Of a stretch of 64,000 nucleotides of DNA, positions 54,423 to 63,745 are shown in pieces. The translations under genes were made by a program, and so were the position numbers. The notes beneath the pieces are model-generated. The model was given only the letters and a program-made list of their open reading frames with translations, did not search any database and had not been told where the DNA came from. This DNA is from Acinetobacter bereziniae LMG 1003 = CIP 70.12 (lineage in GTDB: Bacteria > Pseudomonadota > Gammaproteobacteria > Pseudomonadales > Moraxellaceae): assembly GCF_000368925.1 (NCBI RefSeq), contig NZ_KB849756.1, positions 12,822 to 76,821 of the forward strand, written 5' to 3'. Every line of letters begins with the position of its first letter. Position 1 is the first letter of the stretch.

Positions 54423-55196
54423 TTATTGATTTTTAAATTGTGCTTGGCGCTTTTCTACAAAGGCTTGCATACCTTCTTTTTGATCTAAAGTCGCGAATAT
54501 TGAATGAAAACTACGACGCTCAAAACGTAAACCTTCGGCTAAACTCACTTCAAAAGCACGGTTAATCGACTCTTTGATCATCATTGTCGCCACTAAAGAT
54601 TTTTCAGCGATCTTTTCAGCTGCTTGTAAGGTTTCAGCTAAAAGTTGATCTTTAGGGAAAACACCGGCGACTAAACCACTGTGTTCAGCTTCAATTGCCT
54701 CCATATGTCGAGCAGTCAGACACATTTCCATCGCTTTGGCTTTACCCACAGCCAAACTTAAGCGCTGTGTTCCGCCTATACCGGGAATAACCCCAAGCGT
54801 TACTTCAGGTAAACCAAACTTGGCATTGTCAGCACAGTAGATAAAATCACACATCAACGCCAATTCACATCCACCACCTAATGCGTAGCCACTGACTGCG
54901 GCAATTAAAGGTTTACGGCGCTGAGCAATTCGATCGGCAAGGTTAAAGAAATCATCAAAATAGATATTGGGAAAGTTTAATCCTGCCATTTCTTTAATAT
55001 CAGCACCTGCTGCAAAGGCTTTTTCTGAGCCAGCCAGCACCATACAGCCAATATTTTGATCTTTTTCTAAATCGTCCAAAGCTAAATTTAATTCATCAAT
55101 CAACATAGAATTCAATGCATTTAATGCCTTGGGACGGTTAAGCGTAATCAAACCTACGCCGTTTTGCTTTTCCAATAAAATCGTTTCAAATTGCAT
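54423..55196 (-). CDS. Enoyl-CoA hydratase (methacrylyl-CoA hydratase)
   Basis: 257 residues. Both catalytic glutamates are present: in GGGCELALMCDF near 112 and GLPEVTLGVIPGIGGTQRL near 132. Oxyanion stretch EKAFAAGADIKEMA. In the valine route it hydrates methacrylyl-CoA to 3-hydroxyisobutyryl-CoA, the substrate of the hydrolase that follows 15 bp later. Ribosome site TAGGAA. General short-chain hydratase by sequence; valine role by operon. Confidence 0.9.
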   Translation of the reverse strand: MQFETILLEKQNGVGLITLNRPKALNALNSMLIDELNLALDDLEKDQNIGCMVLAGSEKAFAAGADIKEMAGLNFPNIYFDDFFNLADRIAQRRKPLIAAVSGYALGGGCELALMCDFIYCADNAKFGLPEVTLGVIPGIGGTQRLSLAVGKAKAMEMCLTARHMEAIEAEHSGLVAGVFPKDQLLAETLQAAEKIAEKSLVATMMIKESINRAFEVSLAEGLRFERRSFHSIFATLDQKEGMQAFVEKRQAQFKNQ

Positions 55197-55241
55197 ATTT
55201 CAATTCCTAATCTGTAGCTACGCAGTGTCTTGTGGTACGAC

Positions 55242-56369
55242 TTATAAACTTCGTGCAATGACCAAACGTTGGATGTCACTGGTGCCTTCATAAATTTGAC
55301 AAATACGAGCATCACGATAAATACGCTCAATAGGAAAGTCTTTTAAATAACCATAACCACCAAATACTTGTAGCGCTGAAGAACAAACACGTTCAGCCAT
55401 TTCTGACGAAAATAGTTTTGCCATAGATGCTTCGTTCAAACAGGGTTTACCAGCCTCTTTCAACCGTGCAGCATGGTGAACCAACTGTCGTGCAGCTTCG
55501 ATTTCTGTTGCCATACTGGCTAAACGAAATGCAATCGCTTGATGTTCAAAAATAGGTTTCCCAAAAGTAATACGTTCTTTGGCATACTTGCTCGCTTCTT
55601 CTAATGCTGCACGGGCTAAACCTACTGCTTGGGCTGAGATCCCAATACGTCCGCCTTCAAGATTAGACAAGGCAATCTTTAAGCCTTCGCCCTCTTTACC
55701 CAACATCAAGCTTTGGTGTACACGAACATCTGTCAATGCAATTTGGCAAGTATCTGAGGCATGTAAACCCAGTTTTTCTTCTGTACGAATGACTTCATAA
55801 CCGGGTGTTTCACGCGGTACAATAAAGGCACTGATCCCTTTTTTACCTGCTTGAGGATCAGTTACTGCAAAGACAATAATGACACCTGCATTATGACCAG
55901 ACGTAATGAACTGTTTAGCACCGTTAATTACCCAATCATCACCATCTTTCATTGCGCGTGTTTTCAGTGCTGCGGCATCAGATCCAGTATGCGGTTCAGT
56001 CAAAGCAAATGCGCCAATCATTTCCCCTTGCGCTAAGGGCATTAAGTATTTTTGTTTTTGTTCATCCGTACCAAATTTAGCGATCGGCACACAACCCACA
56101 GAATTATGTACACTCATGATGGTTGAAGTTGCACCATCTGCTGCTGCAATTTCTTCTAATGCAAGCACATAAGCCAAATTTCCTGTATCAGAACCACCCC
56201 ATTGTTCAGAAATTAACATCCCCATAAAACCCAATTGTCCCATTTGAGACAGTGCTGTTTTTGGAAATACACTGTGTTTATCCCATTCGGCTGCATAAGG
56301 TTTAATTTGTTCTTGAGCGAAATTTTTCGCCATATCCTGAATCAATAATTGTTCTTCAGTAAATTGCAT
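55242..56369 (-). CDS. Acyl-CoA dehydrogenase (isobutyryl-CoA type)
   Basis: 375 residues with the short-chain acyl-CoA dehydrogenase signatures FALTEPHTGSDAAAL near 122 and FGGYGYLKDFPIERIYRD, and catalytic Glu361 in IYEGTSDIQR. Within this operon the expected reaction is isobutyryl-CoA to methacrylyl-CoA, with electrons to ETF. AAGGAATG precedes the ATG. It lies 45 bp before the hydratase gene and 63 bp after the ligase gene, with a small hairpin in the latter gap. Confidence 0.9.
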   Translation of the reverse strand: MQFTEEQLLIQDMAKNFAQEQIKPYAAEWDKHSVFPKTALSQMGQLGFMGMLISEQWGGSDTGNLAYVLALEEIAAADGATSTIMSVHNSVGCVPIAKFGTDEQKQKYLMPLAQGEMIGAFALTEPHTGSDAAALKTRAMKDGDDWVINGAKQFITSGHNAGVIIVFAVTDPQAGKKGISAFIVPRETPGYEVIRTEEKLGLHASDTCQIALTDVRVHQSLMLGKEGEGLKIALSNLEGGRIGISAQAVGLARAALEEASKYAKERITFGKPIFEHQAIAFRLASMATEIEAARQLVHHAARLKEAGKPCLNEASMAKLFSSEMAERVCSSALQVFGGYGYLKDFPIERIYRDARICQIYEGTSDIQRLVIARSL

Positions 56370-56395
56370 TTTTCATTCCTTGATCTGTTATATCA

Positions 56396-56425
56396 CCTGC
56401 ATAAAGCCTACTCAGCTTATGCAGG
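56396..56425 (-). other. Intercistronic hairpin, ligase/dehydrogenase gap
   Basis: 9-bp stem CCTGCATAA and TTATGCAGG with a 12-nt loop, filling the space between two genes of the same operon, no T-run. It may protect or process the mRNA. Confidence 0.5.
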
Positions 56426-56432
56426 ATTTATA

Positions 56433-58094
56433 CTAACCTGCATTCTTTTCTAATTGTTGTTTGGCAATCTCTTGATTACGCAATAAAAACCGTTGGATTT
56501 TGCCACTAGGTGTTTTTGGAAGCTCTGTCACAAACTCCACTTGTCTTGGATAAGCATGTGCCGATAAGCGCTTTTTAACAAATTGCCCCAGTTGTTCTGC
56601 CAAACTGTCAGAAGCAATTTGATGCTCTGCTAAAATCACAAAAGCTTTGACGATTTCAGTTCTTTCCGCATCAGGAACACCGATTACAGCTGCTTCAATG
56701 ACCGCATCGTGTTCAAGTAAAGCACTTTCTACATCAAAAGGACCAATTCGATAGCCTGAGGTGGTAATCACATCATCACTACGCCCAACAAAACTCATGC
56801 TGCCATCTGCATGCAGTTCAGCAGTATCACCGGTTAAATAGTAATGTTTTACAAAAGGTGATTTACGGCTTTCTTGATAGCCACCGAACCACATCATCGG
56901 TGATTGCTGGATATCCACTGCTAAAATTCCAGGTGTATCTGCTGGAAGCTCGTTGCCTTGTTCATCAAGCACAGCAACACGGTATCCTGGACTTGCAAAA
57001 CCAGCAGCACCAGCACGCACCTCATGCTCCAGACCATGATGGTTACACACCACCATGCCAACCTCAGTTTGTCCATAATGATCGAAAATAGGTGCATCGA
57101 GTGCCTGTTTAAACCAGCGGAAAACTTCAGGATTTAGAGGTTCACCGGCACTACTGACTACACGAAATTTACCTTTCAGTTGCGCCATTTGGGCAGGATC
57201 TGCAGCCATCATCATACGATAAGCGGTCGGTGCGCCTGCCAAATTGGTTATTTTATAATCCTCAATAATTTGACATAAACTTTCGATGCTAAAACCACCT
57301 TCATAAAATAAAGTTGCATGCCCCAACAGCAATGGTCCCGTAATGCCATAGTACAGACCATATGCCCAACCCGGGTCAGCAATATTCCAAAAGTTATCTT
57401 CTTCACGTAAGCCAATGGCATCTTTCATGTAATTACCGAAAGCAATTAAGGCTTTCAGTGGTACTTCTAAGGGTTTCGCAGGTCCAGTGGTTCCCGAGGT
57501 AAACATCAACAAAAATGGAGCTTGAATATTTTGCCTGACCAAATCACAGTGTTCAGACTGTTGTTCGACCTTTTGCCAAAAATCTAAATCGCCATCCATA
57601 ACACCATGACCATGCTGATCAGCAACCGTCATTATTTGTGGACATTGTGCGATTTCATCCAATTTGCTTCGATTCGCTGTATCAGTTACGACCAATTTAC
57701 TTTTTGCCAATTGAAGACGATGTTCAATCGCTTTGGGACCAAATGCAGTAAAAAGTGGCTGATAAACTGCACCAATACGCCAAGCTCCCAAAATCACAAC
57801 CAGCAATTCTGGTGTTCTTGGTAGTAAACCCGAAATACGATCGCCTGTTTCGACACCTTGTGATTTTAAAAAGTTAGCAAACTGACTCGACCACTTTTTC
57901 AGTTGGCTAAAGGTATATTGTTGTTTGCGTCCATCTTTACCTTGCCAATACAAGGCAATTTTTTCGCTATCAGCATCTGCATGTCGATCGCAGCATTCAT
58001 AACATGCGTTCAGTTGCTCGACTGAACCCGATAACATTGCTTTTACTGCACCGTCTAAATTAAATGAATTAGCAACTTGATGATAATTCGACAT
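56433..58094 (-). CDS. AMP-dependent acyl-CoA synthetase in the mms operon
   Basis: Acyl/aryl-CoA ligase of 553 residues. Adenylate motifs: FTSGTTGPAKPLEVP near 203 (P-loop with a slightly unusual second half), DHYGQTEVGM near 335, YLTGDTAELHADGSMSFVGRSDDVITTSGYRIGP near 415, and the C-terminal Lys in LPKTPSGKIQRFLLR. Related to medium-chain/acetyl-like ligases. In this operon it may activate free isobutyrate (or propionate) to feed the dehydrogenase. Such a ligase lets the operon use external branched acids in addition to valine. 94 bp after mmsB. Confidence 0.86.
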   Translation of the reverse strand: MSNYHQVANSFNLDGAVKAMLSGSVEQLNACYECCDRHADADSEKIALYWQGKDGRKQQYTFSQLKKWSSQFANFLKSQGVETGDRISGLLPRTPELLVVILGAWRIGAVYQPLFTAFGPKAIEHRLQLAKSKLVVTDTANRSKLDEIAQCPQIMTVADQHGHGVMDGDLDFWQKVEQQSEHCDLVRQNIQAPFLLMFTSGTTGPAKPLEVPLKALIAFGNYMKDAIGLREEDNFWNIADPGWAYGLYYGITGPLLLGHATLFYEGGFSIESLCQIIEDYKITNLAGAPTAYRMMMAADPAQMAQLKGKFRVVSSAGEPLNPEVFRWFKQALDAPIFDHYGQTEVGMVVCNHHGLEHEVRAGAAGFASPGYRVAVLDEQGNELPADTPGILAVDIQQSPMMWFGGYQESRKSPFVKHYYLTGDTAELHADGSMSFVGRSDDVITTSGYRIGPFDVESALLEHDAVIEAAVIGVPDAERTEIVKAFVILAEHQIASDSLAEQLGQFVKKRLSAHAYPRQVEFVTELPKTPSGKIQRFLLRNQEIAKQQLEKNAG

Positions 58095-58149
58095 ATTATT
58101 TACTCCAGTCTGGATTTATTGTTATTCATGACACGAGTGAATCTATAGC

Positions 58150-58173
58150 TTTCACCATCCTTTGATGGTGAAA
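58150..58173 (-). other. Intercistronic hairpin, mmsB/ligase gap
   Basis: 10-bp perfect stem TTTCACCATC with a 4-nt loop between two genes of the same operon, no T-run. Second such hairpin in this operon. Confidence 0.5.
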
Positions 58174-58188
58174 TGGCTGATATTTGGA

Positions 58189-59079
58189 TTAAGCTTCTTT
58201 CGCTAAGTATTGTTGGATAATGCTAGAAAAATCGAGCTGGGCATTTCCTTGCATACACAGTTGCTGATACAACTGCTGAACCAAACCACCTAAAAGAACA
58301 GGTTGTTTGACTTGCCCTGCTGCTTCAATGGCTAGACCAAGATCTTTCAACATCAATTGTGTGGCAAAACCATCACTATAGCCACGCCCAGCAGGTGCAT
58401 TTGCAGAAATACCCGGCCAAGGGTTACAGACTTCAGAACTCCAGCAACGACCACTTGAGCTATTGATCACCCCTGCTAAAGCTTGTGGATCAATACCGAG
58501 TTTTGCGCCAAGTGCCATGCCTTCAGCAACGGCTGCCATCGAAATGCCTAAAATAAGATTATTGCAAATTTTCGCAATTTGACCTGCACCCACTTCGCCA
58601 CAGTGCACGATATTTTTGCCCATTGGTTTGAGTACAGATTGAACTTGTTCAAAGGTATTTAAGTCTGTACCGACCATAAATGTCAGTGTTCCTGCTTGTG
58701 CACCAATCGTACCGCCTGATACTGGTGCATCGCATACTTGAATCCCTTGCTCTGCGCCTACAACTGCAATGTCTTTGATGGTTTGTGGATCAATGGTACT
58801 GCTGTCTATGCATAAACTACCTTTTTTGAGTACTGCAAGTACGCCATTTTCACCCAAATAAACCTCTTTGACATGTTTTGCGGCTGGGAGCATAGTAATC
58901 ACCACATCGGCTTGTTCAGCAGCAGCTTGTGGGTTGGCATGTGTAATGCCTCCTGCTTCAGTAAAATGAGCAATGGCAACTTCACTCAAATCAAAGCCAT
59001 GTACCTTTAAACCAGCTTTGAGGAGATTATGAGCCATCTTACCGCCCATATTACCTAGACCAATAAATGCAATATTCAT
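58189..59079 (-). CDS. mmsB: 3-hydroxyisobutyrate dehydrogenase
   Basis: NAD-dependent beta-hydroxyacid dehydrogenase of 296 residues. Rossmann motif FIGLGNMGGKMAHNLLKAG at 5-23, substrate stretch DAPVSGGTIGAQAGTLTFMVG near 117, and catalytic Lys in GAGQIAKICNNLILG near 168. It turns 3-hydroxyisobutyrate into methylmalonate semialdehyde. It follows mmsA by 15 bp, the classical mmsAB pair. All active-site segments are intact. Confidence 0.93.
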   Translation of the reverse strand: MNIAFIGLGNMGGKMAHNLLKAGLKVHGFDLSEVAIAHFTEAGGITHANPQAAAEQADVVITMLPAAKHVKEVYLGENGVLAVLKKGSLCIDSSTIDPQTIKDIAVVGAEQGIQVCDAPVSGGTIGAQAGTLTFMVGTDLNTFEQVQSVLKPMGKNIVHCGEVGAGQIAKICNNLILGISMAAVAEGMALGAKLGIDPQALAGVINSSSGRCWSSEVCNPWPGISANAPAGRGYSDGFATQLMLKDLGLAIEAAGQVKQPVLLGGLVQQLYQQLCMQGNAQLDFSSIIQQYLAKEA

Positions 59080-59094
59080 CCTTGAACTCCTCGA

Positions 59095-60612
59095 TTAACG
59101 CAAGCTAATGGTGGTATTCACTTCACCTTTTTCTTGTGTATCTTCAAACCAACGGCTCGTGATGGTTTTGGTTTGCGTATAGAACTGTACGGCTTGTTTG
59201 CCATAAGGTCCTAAGTCTCCGAGTTTTGAACCTCGTGAACCTGTAAAGCTAAAGAACGGAACAGGTACAGGAATTGGAATATTAATGCCGACTTGTCCTA
59301 TATCAATGTTGTTTTGGAAAGTGCGAGCAATCGCACCGCTTTGAGTGAACAAACCTACGCCATTTCCAAATGGATTTGCATTGACCAACTCCATAGCTTG
59401 TTCAAGCGTATCAACATGAATAATGGCAAGCACAGGTCCAAAAATCTCTTCTGTATAAATGCGCATATCGGTTGTGACTTGGTTGAAAATAGTTGCTCCC
59501 ACAAAATTACCATGTTCATAGCCAGCCACTTTTACATCGCGACCATCAAGCAATAATTGAGCGCCTTGTTCAACACCACTATTGATTAAATCTATAACAC
59601 GGGCTTTGGCACGTGGAGAAATAACAGGACCAATATCGGTTTGAGGTTCATGCCCTGCATTGACTTTTAAGGTCTTGGCTTTTTCGACTAATTCATCAAC
59701 CCAGTTTTTAGTTTCACCCACCATCACCGCAACAGAAAGCGCCATGCATCGTTGCCCAGCAGCACCAAAAGCAGCACCCACCAGGGCATTTAAGGTTTGT
59801 TCTTTATTGGCATCTGGCATTACCACAACATGGTTTTTTGCCCCCATCATAGATTGCACACGTTTAGCATGTTGACCTGCTAAGTTATAGACATGTGTGC
59901 CCACAGCAGTTGAACCGACAAAAGAAATTGCTTTAATGTCTTGGTGTGTACATAAACGATCCACTACTTCTTTACCGCCATGAACAACATTCAATACACC
60001 TGCTGGAACGCCTGCTTGCACAGCCAACTCAACCAACATCATGGTCGATAATGGATCTTGCTCAGAAGGTTTAAGAACAAAGGTGTTACCGCACACGATT
60101 GCCATTGGAAACATCCATAAAGGAATCATGGCAGGAAAGTTGAATGGAGTGATACCTGCACATACGCCCAGTGGTTGTTGCAAGGTATAGGTGTCTACAC
60201 CACGTGCCACACCTTCGATATATTCGCCCATTTGTAAAGTGCCAATTGAACAAGCATGTTCAACCACTTCTAAACCACGTTGAATATCACCTTCTGCGTC
60301 TGCCAAAGTTTTGCCTTGTTCAGCAGTCAACACACGGGCAATATCTTTCATGTTGTCACGGATTAAATCCTGTAACTTGAGCATAATGCGCATGCGTGCT
60401 TGGATTGGTGTTAAACGCCAAGTTTTAAAAGCTTCCTGTGCAGCCGCAATTGCCGCATCCACTTCATCCAAAGTCGCCATAGGTACACGACCCAGAACTT
60501 CCTGTGTTGCAGGATTTAAAATATCTTGCCATTCGGTTGTATTGGATTCGATAAATTTTCCATTAATTAATAATTTAGCCGTCGTCGAATGAATATTTGA
60601 CATCGTGTTCAT
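59095..60612 (-). CDS. mmsA: Methylmalonate-semialdehyde dehydrogenase (CoA-acylating)
   Basis: Aldehyde dehydrogenase of 505 residues. It converts methylmalonate semialdehyde to propionyl-CoA. Family signatures: GVCAGITPFNFPAMIPLWMFPMAI near 155, FVGSTAVGTHVY, the catalytic Cys in GAAGQRCMALSVAV near 288, and FFSFTGSRGSKLGDLGPYGKQAVQFYTQTKT near the end, which is specific to MmsA. GGAGAGG lies 5 nt before the ATG at 60612. It is the first gene of the valine operon, divergent from a LysR regulator. Confidence 0.94.
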   Translation of the reverse strand: MNTMSNIHSTTAKLLINGKFIESNTTEWQDILNPATQEVLGRVPMATLDEVDAAIAAAQEAFKTWRLTPIQARMRIMLKLQDLIRDNMKDIARVLTAEQGKTLADAEGDIQRGLEVVEHACSIGTLQMGEYIEGVARGVDTYTLQQPLGVCAGITPFNFPAMIPLWMFPMAIVCGNTFVLKPSEQDPLSTMMLVELAVQAGVPAGVLNVVHGGKEVVDRLCTHQDIKAISFVGSTAVGTHVYNLAGQHAKRVQSMMGAKNHVVVMPDANKEQTLNALVGAAFGAAGQRCMALSVAVMVGETKNWVDELVEKAKTLKVNAGHEPQTDIGPVISPRAKARVIDLINSGVEQGAQLLLDGRDVKVAGYEHGNFVGATIFNQVTTDMRIYTEEIFGPVLAIIHVDTLEQAMELVNANPFGNGVGLFTQSGAIARTFQNNIDIGQVGINIPIPVPVPFFSFTGSRGSKLGDLGPYGKQAVQFYTQTKTITSRWFEDTQEKGEVNTTISLR

Positions 60613-60746
60613 AACCTCTCCATAGGCACTATTTTTTGTTGTTACTTTCTTAGAAAATAGCCAAAAGCAGTATTTTCATCAGCTCTGTTTCAATTCAAAC
60701 TAACAAAGAAAATATAGATGACCAATAGAAATTAACGCACAATGAA

Positions 60747-60762
60747 TGTGCAAATATGCACA
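60747..60762. promoter_or_regulatory. Palindromic operator before the mms regulator
   Basis: TGTGCA-AATA-TGCACA, with an overlapping second pair GCACA-N5-TGTGC beginning at 60737. Together three alternating half-sites lie directly before the LysR ATG, in the 165-bp divergent mmsA/lysR gap. They probably bind the adjacent regulator. Confidence 0.6.
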
Positions 60763-60777
60763 AGGACGTCATGAACA

Positions 60778-61659
60778 ATGAAAGTAGATTGGGATCACTT
60801 ACAGTTTTTTTTGGTGCTGGCTCGCGCAAAAACGCTTACCAATACTGCACGGATCATTGGGGTTGAACACAGCACAGTATCTCGACGAATACAGGCTTTA
60901 GAGCTTGCTTTAGGTACACCATTATTTAGAAGAGAAGCAACGGGCTATGAACTTACACAGGAAGGTTTAGCACTTGTACCTCGTGTCGAACAGATGGAAC
61001 AAGCCTTTTTGCAAATTGAAAAACCGAACTTACCTTTGCAGGGACATGTGCGAATTGGCACACCAGAGGGCTTTGGTACTGCTTTTTTAGCTCAGTTATT
61101 GGCAGAATTATCCAAGCAATATCCACTGCTCACTATTGATCTCATTCCTGTGCCTAAAATGATTAAACTTTCGCATCGTGAAGCTGATATTGTAATTTCA
61201 ATTGATCGTCCTAAATCTGGTCCGTATATTATTACCCGCTTAACGGATTATTGCCTTAAAATTTATGGCAGTAAAACCTATTTAGAATGCACCCAACCTA
61301 TTAAAAAACTTGAAGATTTAAAAAATCATAAATTTGTGAATTATATTGATGATTTAATTTACAGTCCTGAACTGTATTGTTTAGAACGTTTACCTTTACA
61401 ACTGAATGCTAATTTTCGAAGTAGCAGTATTTTAGCCCAACAGATCGCTGTCAGTGCTGGTGCTGGATTGGCAATTTTGCCCAAATTTTTAGCGGACAAT
61501 AAACCTGAACTTGAACAGGTTTTAGCAGAAGAAGTTCGCTTTATTCATACCTTTTGGATGCTGACTTTGGTTGATTTACAGCACGAACCCCGTATTAAAT
61601 TGGTCTGGGATTTTTTAAGAGCACAGGCGGACAAATATCAGAATTTATTGATGGATTAA
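60778..61659 (+). CDS. LysR family regulator of the mms operon
   Basis: 293 residues. N-terminal HTH MKVDWDHLQFFLVLARAKTLTNTARIIGVEHSTVSRRIQALE, then the LysR substrate-binding domain (GHVRIGTPEGFGTAFLAQLLAEL). It is divergent from mmsA, the usual place for its regulator. In Pseudomonas aeruginosa the neighbour MmsR is an AraC-type protein, so this LysR is a different solution in this genus. The effector is probably valine or 3-hydroxyisobutyrate (inference). Confidence 0.87.
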   Translation: MKVDWDHLQFFLVLARAKTLTNTARIIGVEHSTVSRRIQALELALGTPLFRREATGYELTQEGLALVPRVEQMEQAFLQIEKPNLPLQGHVRIGTPEGFGTAFLAQLLAELSKQYPLLTIDLIPVPKMIKLSHREADIVISIDRPKSGPYIITRLTDYCLKIYGSKTYLECTQPIKKLEDLKNHKFVNYIDDLIYSPELYCLERLPLQLNANFRSSSILAQQIAVSAGAGLAILPKFLADNKPELEQVLAEEVRFIHTFWMLTLVDLQHEPRIKLVWDFLRAQADKYQNLLMD

Positions 61660-61835
61660 AGCTGTAAGTTTGGGTTATTTAAAATCTAAACTCTGAATAT
61701 TGTTGCTTACATCTGCTTCAATTTCCCTCGTTGGGCAAAGCACTGTTGTACGCTTATTATCTAACTATTTTAAGTAGATTGACGCTTCATAGTTTTATAA
61801 AAAAATGTGCCCTACTTAAACCAATATAAATAGGT

Positions 61836-63743
61836 TTATTTACTCTCAGTCTTCGATTCACACGCCTCTGCTAATGAGGCTTTGTGAATAATGTCAACGA
61901 TATTGGCGATACAATATAGAGTATTTAACTGTACATCCGCATTGTCAAAACTACTGGCATGTTCATAACCATTAATTATAAAAGTTCCTTTCAGTGCCTG
62001 CTCATTTGTTCGGACATCCTCTCCAGATTGATAACACACTGTACCATCACCTTTTGAAGTGGGTTTTAGATCTAAATAAAATGTCGCTTTATTGGTTTTA
62101 GAAATTTTAAATTTTTCATCCAATAAAACTTGTCTTACGCCGTCTTTTTTATACGCATTATTATGTAAATTGTGTGTTTTTGAACCCTCTATGATTAAAT
62201 CAGCGTCGTCTTCTTGAAGATTGCCTTGATCTTCCACTTTGACGCTACTTCGATCTTGTATATTTGGAAACTCAATATGCTCTTGCTTACCATATAAATC
62301 CATTAATTCAATCAGTTCCTGTTCACTGCTGATATTTAATTCTTCCTTGCAACGCCATACGACTTGACCGAATGCTTTAAAACTTTCATCAGCACCATAG
62401 TTTGCATATGTATTGGTATGATAAGTATCCATAATATGCTTATGTAATTCTCTAACTATTTCTATATTCTTAACATATACATCAAAAGCACTTTCATAGC
62501 CTCTTTCATTGGCTTCTTGTTTCATTAATTGAGCAGGATCAATAAAATCTGGATTCATCATTGCCCACCAACTGTCTTTTCTTTGGTAAATTTCAGTATA
62601 CGTATTAGCCGTTCGAGGTAATGATGCGGTAATTTCACCATTGGGAGTTTTAGCCTTGATGAATATCCATGCTTTAGGATTTTTTGGAAAATCTTTAGCA
62701 TTTACATAATTTGTGAAGGGTAATAACTCCAAGCCTCCGGGCGCGCTTGCTAAAGTCGCCGTTAAGCGTTCAGAGGTATCTCCAAACATAAATTTGGTGA
62801 TCCAAGCTTTTAAGCTATTCAGCAACCCTGTAGATGCTTTCCAACCATCCCAACCAACAGTGAGGCGTTGATAGACTGCAGGCGCTCCCGTGGCAGGCAT
62901 CGCACCATGCACCACACCCGCGATCTTATCTTTAACTTTATCGTTTTGAATCAAGGCACGTGTTACCAAACCGCCCATAGAATGGCTAACGATAATAAAT
63001 TTTTTAAATTCTGATGTCGGGAATTCTTTTTTAACTTGTTTTAAAACTTCATGATTAAGTCGATCCGCAATTTTGTCCGCGGACTGCATATTGCTCTCTA
63101 GCCAATTATAGCCACAGGCAAATACTGGAAATTCGTAATCAGCCAGTGTTTCATGTTGTTCCAAACTTAATAATTCGATGACTTTGGCGCTTGACCAGTT
63201 GTTGAGTATTTTTTCTGTTGTCTCATTTCCAGGTTTTACAATTTTCTCCCATTCCGCAGTACCTTTAAACTGGTCTTTTTGTTGATCTTTCAATTTCTTA
63301 AATGCTCGATTTAAATGACTTTCTAAATAAATCAATACATTTGCATAACCAAGATTGATTACCGAACCCCAGCCTCGTGCCAGTGCGATTTCTTTGGTAA
63401 TGTGAGGAATGAGTTTTTTACTTAATTTGACCTCACCATCAAACCCCACTTCAGTCGTTTTAGGATTCAGTGCTATTTGCCGTTCCTTGGCATCTCTTTT
63501 ACTGTATTCAATGATCGTGGAAAGTGAGACTTTGGGATACCAAACTTCTCTATCTTCAGCAGTTTCTTTAATATTAGAACCCATAATACCTGGGATAAAA
63601 ATAATCGGTACTACATATTTTGCAGGTACAATTATTTCACACTCCGTTTTCACACTGCTTGGGGTGGTCTGTGAAACATATGAAATACTGCCTGATTCAT
63701 AAAGAATTTCATAGGCTTCGTGTGTATACACATTATTTGACAT
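61836..63743 (-). CDS. Lipase-fold protein, putative type VI phospholipase effector
   Basis: 635 residues. LCAT/PGAP1-like alpha/beta-hydrolase start VVPIIFIPGIMGSNIKE (43-60) and nucleophile Ser255 in VSHSMGGLVTRALI. The region after residue 265 (AGVVHGAMPATGAPAVYQRL) continues the fold. The C-terminal 130 residues (about 490-635) are polar with no recognised domain. No signal peptide, so secretion would need a dedicated system such as type VI. Start 2 bp after the stop of the upstream gene, whose C-terminus looks like a Tli4-type immunity protein. Family and role by motif and context; no VgrG or PAAR gene is visible in the window. Confidence 0.72.
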   Translation of the reverse strand: MSNNVYTHEAYEILYESGSISYVSQTTPSSVKTECEIIVPAKYVVPIIFIPGIMGSNIKETAEDREVWYPKVSLSTIIEYSKRDAKERQIALNPKTTEVGFDGEVKLSKKLIPHITKEIALARGWGSVINLGYANVLIYLESHLNRAFKKLKDQQKDQFKGTAEWEKIVKPGNETTEKILNNWSSAKVIELLSLEQHETLADYEFPVFACGYNWLESNMQSADKIADRLNHEVLKQVKKEFPTSEFKKFIIVSHSMGGLVTRALIQNDKVKDKIAGVVHGAMPATGAPAVYQRLTVGWDGWKASTGLLNSLKAWITKFMFGDTSERLTATLASAPGGLELLPFTNYVNAKDFPKNPKAWIFIKAKTPNGEITASLPRTANTYTEIYQRKDSWWAMMNPDFIDPAQLMKQEANERGYESAFDVYVKNIEIVRELHKHIMDTYHTNTYANYGADESFKAFGQVVWRCKEELNISSEQELIELMDLYGKQEHIEFPNIQDRSSVKVEDQGNLQEDDADLIIEGSKTHNLHNNAYKKDGVRQVLLDEKFKISKTNKATFYLDLKPTSKGDGTVCYQSGEDVRTNEQALKGTFIINGYEHASSFDNADVQLNTLYCIANIVDIIHKASLAEACESKTESK

Positions 63744-63745
63744 GA

